A program made the position numbers and the translations under genes. The notes beneath the pieces were generated by a model that saw nothing but the letters and a program-made list of their open reading frames with translations, was not told the origin of the DNA and ran no database searches. DNA of 16,592 nt from CAYPTI01 sp964413525 [NCBI: uncultured bacterium] (lineage in GTDB: Bacteria; T1Sed10-126), in the NCBI GenBank assembly GCA_964413525.1, contig CAYPTI010000031.1, forward strand, positions 1 to 16,592. The letters are read 5' to 3'. This document shows, piece by piece, positions 7,152-12,589 of this stretch (position 1 is its first letter; each line of letters begins with the position of its first letter).

Positions 7152-8216
7152 GTGACCGAATCGCTTCAAGAACGGTGTGAAGCTGTCGACGAAGAGGAGT
7201 TCCTGGAGCACCTGATCCAGTTTCCGGATCAGGTCCAGAGCGGCGACGAAATCGGTCGACGCTGTCCCGACGTACCGGATTTCTCCTGCCAGTCGGTCCT
7301 CGTCTGCGGGATGGGAGGCTCCGGCATTACCGGAGATCTGCTGTCCCGGTTAACCGTCCGGAGCCTCCGGGTGCCGGTCGTGACCAACAAACACTACACC
7401 GTTCCGAACTGGGTGGATGAACAGACCCTTGTCCTGCTGATCAGCTACTCCGGGACCACGGAGGAGACGCTTTCCTGCTATCACGAGGCCCGGAAACGAA
7501 ACGCCCGACCGGTCATTCTTACCAGCAACGGGGAACTGGAGGTTCACGGGAGGGAAAACGACTACCCCGTGATCGCCATCCCGCCTGACATGCCCCCCCG
7601 CGCCTCCACGGGGTACCTGTTGCTTCCGGCGCTCCACCTGTTCGCCAGCGAAGGCCTGGCCTCGGCTCCCGATCGAAAGGAAATACGGTCAACCTGTGAG
7701 CGGCTGGTTGACCTGGTGGAGGAACTCTCGCCGGAAGGGGGATCGAACCGGGCCCTGGATCGGGCCCGGGAGCTTGAGGGAACCCTGCCCCTGCTGATCG
7801 GGAGCGAACCCTTCACCGGCTGTCTGGCGGATCGGTTCCGGAACCAGCTCCACGAAACCGCCAAGACCATGGCGGTTTCGGCTCGGTTGCCGGAACTTCA
7901 CCACAACCAGGTGATGGCCTGGGACCATCTGGCCGGGTTTGAGGATCCCCCCGTGTCGGCGGTGTTCCTCCGGGATCGGGACGAACATCCGAGGGTTCAG
8001 AAACGATTCCGGTTCACCCGGGAACGGTTTCGAGAGCTTGGTATTCCCGTCTCAGAAGTTCAGGGCAACGGGGGCTCCCTGCTTGGCCGGTTCCTGACCC
8101 TGATGCTTTACACGGACTTCATCAGCTATTACCTGGCGATTCAGCGGAACAAGGACCCCCACGACGTTGAGGCCATTGAACGGCTGAAGTCCGACCTGTC
8201 TTCGGACCCCTCGTGA
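7152..8216 (+). CDS. Bifunctional phosphoglucose/phosphomannose isomerase
   Basis: This enzyme family interconverts glucose-6-P or mannose-6-P with fructose-6-P in one active site and is unrelated in length to classical Pgi. The 354-residue product has the two SIS halves expected. The first carries CGMGGSGI at 52-59, LISYSGTTEETL at 96-107 and the PPR of MPPRASTGYLLLP near 148-159. The second carries NQLHETAKTMA (catalytic Glu), ELHHNQVMAWD (catalytic His, matching the family's ELNHNEIVGWE) and the late NKDPHDVEAIERLK (catalytic Lys). GTG 7152 is the only sensible start; the ribosome binding site is weak (GGTGAT). The stop overlaps the kinase gene by 4 nt (GTGA), so the two are probably translated together. 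They link glucose to fructose-6-P, the substrate of GlmS and of sugar-nucleotide synthesis. Confidence 0.9.
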   Translation: MTESLQERCEAVDEEEFLEHLIQFPDQVQSGDEIGRRCPDVPDFSCQSVLVCGMGGSGITGDLLSRLTVRSLRVPVVTNKHYTVPNWVDEQTLVLLISYSGTTEETLSCYHEARKRNARPVILTSNGELEVHGRENDYPVIAIPPDMPPRASTGYLLLPALHLFASEGLASAPDRKEIRSTCERLVDLVEELSPEGGSNRALDRARELEGTLPLLIGSEPFTGCLADRFRNQLHETAKTMAVSARLPELHHNQVMAWDHLAGFEDPPVSAVFLRDRDEHPRVQKRFRFTRERFRELGIPVSEVQGNGGSLLGRFLTLMLYTDFISYYLAIQRNKDPHDVEAIERLKSDLSSDPS

Positions 8217-9112
8217 CCCCTTCCCGGGTGGTCGTGGACCTGGGAGGTACCACCCTCCGACTGGGAACATTTACTCGGGAAAAGGAGCTTTCTGGAAGGC
8301 TTGAATGGGCTCTGGAACAATGGCCGTCTCCGGGCGCCTGGCTGAAGGAAATCCCGGGGGAGCACCCGGGAGTTCTGGACGTTCCCTGGGTGATCGGAAT
8401 CCCCGGACCGGTCGGCCCGGACGGACGGATCGGATCCACGCCGAACCTTCCCGAGGCCTGGTCCCGCGACGCACTGCCACGGGCCCTCGCGGAGGAGGGG
8501 GTGGAGTTCGAACTCGAGAACGACGCCAACCTGGCGGCCCTGGGAGAATTTGTTTACGGGGCCGGAAACGAGAGTTCGTCCCTGCTCGGGTGCACCCTGG
8601 GGACCGGGTTCGGAAGCGGCCTCATCGTCGGGGGGGACCTGATGGCCGGCCATCACGGCTACGCTCCCGAAGCGGGCCACATGACGCTGAAACCCGACGG
8701 CCGGGTCTGTACCTGCGGGGACGTCGGCTGTGCCGAAACCTACGTGTCGGGCCGGGGACTCGAACGGACCTACCGGGAGATCACCGGACGGTCCCGGACG
8801 GCAAAGCAAATTGTAAACCGGCACAGGGAGGACGTCGCGGCGGCGGACGCCGTCGAATCCTTCGGTTACGACCTGGGCCATCACCTGGCCAACCTGGTGA
8901 ACCTGCTGGACGTGGAAGCGGTGGTCATCGGGGGTGGGCTCGGGAAGGGGTTTGAGGCCTACGAGGAGCCGGTTCGCCACGCCTTCCGGCAGCATTTGTT
9001 TTCGGCCGACGACCGAACCCACGTGATCCGTTCCTCCTCGCTGGAGGACCCGGCCCTCCGGGGCGGGGCGGCCTGGAGCCGGGCGATCCGAACCGATCGG
9101 TCCGATACCTGA
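8213..9112 (+). CDS. ROK-family sugar kinase, probable glucokinase
   Basis: ROK kinases phosphorylate glucose or a related hexose or amino sugar with ATP. The 299-residue product has the phosphate-binding loop DLGGTT at 9-14, the catalytic Asp in ENDANLAALGE (D104), the glycine-rich LGTGFGSGLIVGG, and the zinc site made of H156 plus C166, C168 and C173 in CTCGDVGCAE. The adenosine loop VIGGGLG follows near 240. There is no N-terminal helix-turn-helix, so it is an enzyme and not a ROK repressor. It starts at GTG 8213 inside the isomerase stop codon. Glucokinase followed by glucose-6-P isomerase is a sensible pair; the C-terminal E-A-G-H motif fits glucokinase, but N-acetylglucosamine or mannose kinase cannot be excluded from sequence alone. 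Confidence 0.9.
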   Translation: MTPSRVVVDLGGTTLRLGTFTREKELSGRLEWALEQWPSPGAWLKEIPGEHPGVLDVPWVIGIPGPVGPDGRIGSTPNLPEAWSRDALPRALAEEGVEFELENDANLAALGEFVYGAGNESSSLLGCTLGTGFGSGLIVGGDLMAGHHGYAPEAGHMTLKPDGRVCTCGDVGCAETYVSGRGLERTYREITGRSRTAKQIVNRHREDVAAADAVESFGYDLGHHLANLVNLLDVEAVVIGGGLGKGFEAYEEPVRHAFRQHLFSADDRTHVIRSSSLEDPALRGGAAWSRAIRTDRSDT

Positions 9113-9130
9113 ACGGGACCCGTAGAACCT

Positions 9131-9138
9131 GATAAACT
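9131..9138 (+). promoter_or_regulatory. Possible -10 region ahead of lepA
   Basis: GATAAACT, preceded by TG (an extended -10 feature), is the only AT-rich patch in the 98-nt gap between the ROK kinase and lepA. No matching -35 is seen 16-18 nt upstream, so this is a weak call. Confidence 0.25.
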
Positions 9139-9210
9139 ACGGCATCGATTTCTGTGCGGAAACGGGTCGACGAACCGGAGCACCTGACGTCAAACCACCG
9201 GAGACCAGCC

Positions 9211-11010
9211 ATGGATCCGTTGTTTATCCGAAACTTCTGCATCATCGCCCACATCGATCACGGGAAGTCCACCCTTGCGGACCGGTTGCTGGAACTCACC
9301 GGAACCGTGGCCGACCGGGACCGGAAGGAACAGCTGCTGGATCAGATGGATCTCGAACGGGAACGCGGGATCACCATCAAGGCCCAATCGGTCCGGATGG
9401 ACTACGAGCACGAGGGGGACACCTACCAGCTGAACCTGATCGACACCCCCGGTCACGTCGATTTCTCCTACGAGGTAAGCCGGTCGCTGGCGGCCTGTGA
9501 CGGGGCGCTTCTCCTGGTCGACGCGGCCCAGGGCATCCAGGCTCAGACGATCCTCAACCTGGTTCACGCCCGGGAGGCCGGGCTGGAAATCATTCCGGTC
9601 GTGAACAAAATTGACCTGGACAACGCTCAGATCGACCGGACCATGATCCAGCTTCTCGACCGGGGGTTTGAGGAAGAGGAGATGATCCTGGCAAGCGCCA
9701 AGGAGGGAACCGGGGTCGAGGAGATCCTGGAGGCGGTGATCGACCGGATTCCGCCCCCGGACGCCCCGCGGGACAAACCCCTTCGGGGGTTGATCTTCGA
9801 CTCCCATTACGATCCCCACCAGGGGGCCGTGGTGTACACCCGGGTGGTGGACGGGGGCATGGAACCCGGCGACAGCGTCCGAATGCTCCATTCGGGCAAG
9901 CAGTACGAGGTCAAAGAGGTCGGGGCCTTCCGGCCCGGGATGGAAGCGACCGAGCGACTGGAGGCGGGGGAAGTCGGGTACTTCCTGGCCGGGATCAAGT
10001 CCGTATCCGACGTCGAGATCGGGGACACCGTCACGCGGACGGGGGATCCCACCGGACCGGAGGACGCCCTGCCGGGCTATCAGGACGTCAAGCCCATGGT
10101 GTTTTCGGGTCTGTATCCGGTGGACGGAAACCAGTACGAAGACCTTCGCGACGCGCTTCAGAAACTCGCCCTGAACGATGCTTCCCTGGAGTTTGAACCC
10201 TCGTCCCTGGCGGCCCTCGGGTTCGGGTTCCGGTGCGGGTTTCTGGGTTTGCTTCACATGGAAATCGTTCAGGAACGGCTCGAGCGGGAGTTCGACCTCG
10301 ACCTGATCGTCACCGCCCCCAACGTGCTGTACCGGGTACGGACCGTGGACGGGGAGTGGATCGAGGTCTCCCACGCGGGGGAACTTCCGGAGCCCAACCG
10401 GCGGGAAGCCATCGAGGAACCCTTCGTCCGGGTGAACTGTTTTACGCCGCACGACTACGTCGGAAGCGTGATCAAACTGTGTGAGAACCGCCGGGGGGAG
10501 CAGGTCGGGCTCGAATACATGGACGAATCGCTGGTCCGGATCAGCTACGTGATGCCGCTGGCCGAGATCGTGTCGAACTTTTTCGACAAGTTAAAATCCT
10601 GCACCCGGGGGTACGGGTCCATGGATTACGAGTTTCAGGAGTACCGGGAATCGGACCTGGTCAAGCTTCAGGTTCTGCTGAACAAGGAGCCGGTGGATCC
10701 GCTTTCCTTCATCGTCCACCGGGATCGAGCGTACAGGACCGGAAGCAAACTGGTTGAGAAGCTGAAGGAGGATTTGCCCCGGCAGCAGTTCGAGGTTCCC
10801 ATTCAGGCGGCCATCGGAAGCCGGGTGGTGGCCCGGGAGACCAAACCGGCCCTGAGGAAGGACGTCACCGCCAAATGCTACGGGGGAGACGTGACCCGGA
10901 AGAGGAAACTCCTGGAACAGCAGAAGGAAGGCAAGAAACGGATGAAGGAGATGGCCTCGGTCGACGTCCCTCAGGAAGCGTTTCTCTCCATCCTCCGGAT
11001 CGACGAGTGA
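9211..11010 (+). CDS. lepA: Elongation factor 4 (LepA), back-translocating GTPase
   Basis: LepA/EF4 is a ribosome-bound GTPase that acts in translation fidelity and 30S maturation. The 599-residue product shows all G motifs: AHIDHGKST at 13-21, ERGITIKAQ with the switch Thr at 55, DTPGHVDF at 78-85, NKID at 132-135 and SAKEG for G5. It also has the LepA-specific C-terminal domain with RKDVTAKCYGGDVTRKRKLL and the ending FLSILRIDE. It has no EF-G domain IV, as expected. ATG 9211 has GGAG 7 nt upstream and gives the standard length. An in-frame GTG at 9154 would add 19 residues with no family match. It probably forms its own transcription unit: 98 nt separate it from the kinase gene and 150 nt from cysC. 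Confidence 0.98.
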   Translation: MDPLFIRNFCIIAHIDHGKSTLADRLLELTGTVADRDRKEQLLDQMDLERERGITIKAQSVRMDYEHEGDTYQLNLIDTPGHVDFSYEVSRSLAACDGALLLVDAAQGIQAQTILNLVHAREAGLEIIPVVNKIDLDNAQIDRTMIQLLDRGFEEEEMILASAKEGTGVEEILEAVIDRIPPPDAPRDKPLRGLIFDSHYDPHQGAVVYTRVVDGGMEPGDSVRMLHSGKQYEVKEVGAFRPGMEATERLEAGEVGYFLAGIKSVSDVEIGDTVTRTGDPTGPEDALPGYQDVKPMVFSGLYPVDGNQYEDLRDALQKLALNDASLEFEPSSLAALGFGFRCGFLGLLHMEIVQERLEREFDLDLIVTAPNVLYRVRTVDGEWIEVSHAGELPEPNRREAIEEPFVRVNCFTPHDYVGSVIKLCENRRGEQVGLEYMDESLVRISYVMPLAEIVSNFFDKLKSCTRGYGSMDYEFQEYRESDLVKLQVLLNKEPVDPLSFIVHRDRAYRTGSKLVEKLKEDLPRQQFEVPIQAAIGSRVVARETKPALRKDVTAKCYGGDVTRKRKLLEQQKEGKKRMKEMASVDVPQEAFLSILRIDE

Positions 11011-11103
11011 ACGTTCCGTCCGTCCCAGCGAACCCGTCGGGTCCGGGAGCTTCGATGCCCTCGCCCCGAATCCGGTTTTCGGACGACGGGGTTGATGGTT
11101 CGG

Positions 11104-11145
11104 TTAAGACTATTTAGTCTATCTACTTAGTAGATATACACTAAA
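11104..11145 (+). promoter_or_regulatory. AT-rich operator-like block with two adjacent palindromes upstream of cysC
   Basis: Two perfect inverted repeats sit back to back: AGACTATTTAGTCT (11107-11120, 6-bp arms, 2-nt centre) and TATCTACTTAGTAGATA (11120-11136, 8-bp arms, 1-nt centre). A third relation links TTTAGT (11113-11118) with ACTAAA (11140-11145). The core TTAGT thus occurs twice forward and once inverted. The block ends just before the cysC ribosome binding site (GGAGG 11148-11152). TATACA at 11135-11140 could be a -10 with TTTAGT as a poor -35. The layout suits a dimeric repressor covering the promoter; the regulator family is not recognised. The upstream part of the gap (11011-11100) holds only weak stems. 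Confidence 0.55.
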
Positions 11146-11160
11146 CTGGAGGTATTGGTT

Positions 11161-11769
11161 ATGTCGTCCGTATCGTCGCAAGGAATTTGCCTGTGGTTCA
11201 CGGGGTTGCCTTCATCGGGCAAGACCACCGTGGCGAAGCTGGTTGAGGAACGGTTGCTGGAAGCGGGGGTTGAACGGGTTCAGCGGTTGGACGGAGACGT
11301 CGTCCGTCAGACCCTGACGGCGGATCTTGGCTTTTCAAAGCGAGACCGGGACCGAAACATTAAACGGGTTACCTTCGTGGCCCGGCTGCTTCAGAAGCAG
11401 GGGGTCATCACCCTGAGTTCCTTCATCACCCCCTACCAGTCCCAGCGGGACTACATCCGGGAACAGGTGGAGGACGCCCGGGTCGTCCACGTCCATGCGC
11501 CGGTGGAGGTCTGCAAGGAGCGGGATCCGAAGAACATGTATCACAAGGCGGAGGCGGGGGAGATCGAGGGGTTCACCGGTGTCAGCGCACCCTACGAGGA
11601 ACCCCCGGCCCCGGCCCTCCGGCTGGACACTCATGAGGAGACGATCGAGGAAAGTGCCGAGAAGGTGCTGAACTACCTGGAGGAAGAGGGGTTTGTCTCC
11701 GGCCGGGAAAGCCTCTCAAGCAACGGCCGGACCTCCGACGACCGGGTGGAATCGATTACGTCGTCCTGA
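11161..11769 (+). CDS. cysC: Adenylylsulfate kinase (APS kinase) CysC
   Basis: CysC makes 3'-phosphoadenylylsulfate (PAPS) from APS and ATP in the cytoplasm, for sulfate assimilation or for sulfation of sugars and lipids. The 202-residue product has Walker A GLPSSGKT at 15-22, LDGDVVR at 43-49, GFSKRDRDRNIKR at 57-69, SSFITPY at 86-92 and RDPKNMYHKAEAGEIEGFTG at 121-140, followed by PYEEP. The usual segment reads FISPY; here the Ser is a Thr. The last 25 residues are polar (Ser, Asp, Arg) and lie outside the fold. ATG 11161 is chosen because GGAGG ends 8 nt upstream; TTG 11155 would sit too close. No sulfurylase, PAPS reductase or sulfotransferase is adjacent, so assimilation and sulfation cannot be told apart. 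The palindromes directly upstream suggest dedicated control. Confidence 0.95.
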   Translation: MSSVSSQGICLWFTGLPSSGKTTVAKLVEERLLEAGVERVQRLDGDVVRQTLTADLGFSKRDRDRNIKRVTFVARLLQKQGVITLSSFITPYQSQRDYIREQVEDARVVHVHAPVEVCKERDPKNMYHKAEAGEIEGFTGVSAPYEEPPAPALRLDTHEETIEESAEKVLNYLEEEGFVSGRESLSSNGRTSDDRVESITSS

Positions 11770-11786
11770 CGCTCCTCATGCACAGA

Positions 11787-11824
11787 CCGTCCCCGGGCTC
11801 ACGTAGCCGGCCCGCCGGGGGCGG
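11787..11824 (+). terminator. Strong hairpin after cysC, possible terminator without T-tract
   Basis: CCGTCCCCGG (11787-11796) pairs with CCGGGGGCGG (11815-11824) over 10 bp including one U-G pair. Inside the loop, GCT (11797) can pair with AGC (11805). It lies 18 nt after the cysC stop and 28 nt before ridA. No T-run follows, so termination would be factor-dependent, or the stem may instead stabilise the mRNA ends. Confidence 0.4.
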
Positions 11825-11851
11825 ATCACCTTCCATAAGAGGGGATGAAGC

Positions 11852-12232
11852 ATGAGCGAACCCGTAAGAACCGACGAAGCTCCGGAGGCCGTGGGCGCCT
11901 ATTCCCAGGCAATCCGGTCCCATGGTTTTCTGTTTACCTCGGGCCAGGTGGGGATCGATCCGGAGACCGGATCGCTGGTTGATTCGTCGTTCGAAGCGGA
12001 GGCCCGCCAGGCGCTTTCCAACCTTTTGGCCATCCTGGACTCGATCGGGCTGGGAGCCGACGACGTGATCAAAACGACCGTCTTTTTGACCGATCTGGAC
12101 CGCTATTCGCTGGTCAACGACCTCTACGGGGAGACCTTTCCGGAGCCTTTGCCCTCCCGATCCGTGGTGGAAGTCTCCTCCCTGCCGGCGGGAGCCCGGG
12201 TGGAGATCGAAGCGGTGGCGGAGGACGGTTGA
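11852..12232 (+). CDS. ridA: RidA family enamine/imine deaminase (YjgF/YER057c/UK114)
   Basis: RidA hydrolyses reactive 2-aminoacrylate and related imines made by PLP enzymes such as threonine and serine dehydratases, protecting other PLP enzymes in the cytoplasm. The 126-residue product matches the trimeric fold: GAYSQAI at 15-21, LFTSGQVGIDP from 27, ALSNLLAILDSIG near 54-66, TTVFLTDLDRYSLVNDLY near 75-92, and PSRSVVEVSSLPAGARVEIE at 101-120. The substrate-binding Arg is R103, the marker of active RidA, and E120 matches the conserved Glu. AGAGGGGA lies ahead of ATG 11852. It stands apart from the genes around it: cysC upstream is separated by a hairpin and comEC downstream by a 290-bp leader. 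Confidence 0.94.
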   Translation: MSEPVRTDEAPEAVGAYSQAIRSHGFLFTSGQVGIDPETGSLVDSSFEAEARQALSNLLAILDSIGLGADDVIKTTVFLTDLDRYSLVNDLYGETFPEPLPSRSVVEVSSLPAGARVEIEAVAEDG

Positions 12233-12340
12233 CCGGTCGTGACGATGGGACCGTATGGTTGGTTCCGGATCGACGGCATCAAACCGCGAAGGCCGACTGA
12301 CCAGACAGAATGTACGTGTTCGTTGACGGGTCTTACAAGG

Positions 12341-12420
12341 CATAACAAATCCCTGAAAATCCATTAGTTAAAAATTCTTTCTTATGTTAGTTCTTGGTTT
12401 GTCGAACGATAATCGGTTAA
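12341..12420 (+). promoter_or_regulatory. AT-rich core of the 290-bp ridA-comEC intergenic region
   Basis: The gap 12233-12522 has no supported long gene. Its middle (12341-12420) is strongly AT-rich, unlike anything else in the window except the cysC leader. It contains GATAAT (12408-12413), a good -10 match, inside the small palindrome CGATAATCG; TATGTT at 12383 is a weaker candidate. TTGACG (12323-12328) resembles a -35 but has no -10 at 17 nt. TTAGTT occurs twice, at 12364 and 12387, echoing the TTAGT core ahead of cysC. This is probably the comEC promoter region. The part before 12341 shows only weak stems. Confidence 0.4.
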
Positions 12421-12479
12421 GCGAGGGCCCCTGAGTTGATTCCAATTCTCGGTAGCCTTGAACAGTATATCGTAATGTA

Positions 12480-12501
12480 GCATCCTTGGGCCGGAGGATG
12501 C
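12480..12501 (+). promoter_or_regulatory. Hairpin that buries a ribosome binding site upstream of comEC
   Basis: GCATCCT (12480-12486) pairs perfectly with AGGATGC (12495-12501) around an 8-nt loop. The Shine-Dalgarno GGAGG (12493-12497) spans the loop edge and 3' arm, so the folded RNA would hide it. The ATG it serves is at 12506, 8 nt after GGAGG. This geometry fits translational control (structure melting, ligand or protein binding) but no known riboswitch class is recognised. Confidence 0.4.
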
Positions 12502-12505
12502 GGCC

Positions 12506-12589
12506 ATGAAACCCGTGATCGTTTGGCGGTCATTTGCTCGCTCCGTTCCCGGTGGAGTCGGTCCCTGCCGGGGAGACGGTCTGTCCTGA
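12506..12589 (+). CDS. Possible leader ORF overlapping the comEC start (27 aa)
   Basis: The best-placed start codon near comEC is ATG 12506, 8 nt after GGAGG, but it opens a different frame that stops at 12587-12589 after 27 residues (starts MKPVIVWRSFARS). It overlaps the 5' end of the comEC frame. It may be a leader peptide coupling translation into comEC, or the true comEC start separated from the main frame by a one-base indel. The peptide has no recognised family. Confidence 0.3.
   Translation: MKPVIVWRSFARSVPGGVGPCRGDGLS

Noticed and set aside
11033-11090. Long-range stem CCCGTCG with CGACGGG and an inner CCGAA/TTCGG after lepA
   Set aside because: The arms are short, the loop is long and no T-run follows; too weak to call a terminator or riboswitch.
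11007-11117. GTG-started 36-codon frame overlapping the lepA stop (GTGA)
   Set aside because: It has no clear ribosome binding site, is Pro/Ser-rich low-complexity, and its stop falls inside the cysC palindrome. It is more likely chance in GC-rich DNA.
12246-12265. Weak 6-bp stem after ridA as terminator
   Set aside because: It includes a G-U pair, has an 8-nt loop, a competing fold and no T-tract.
12233-12522. Possible tRNA or known riboswitch in the comEC leader
   Set aside because: No cloverleaf, T-loop GGTTCGA-type segment or recognised riboswitch core was found in the gap.
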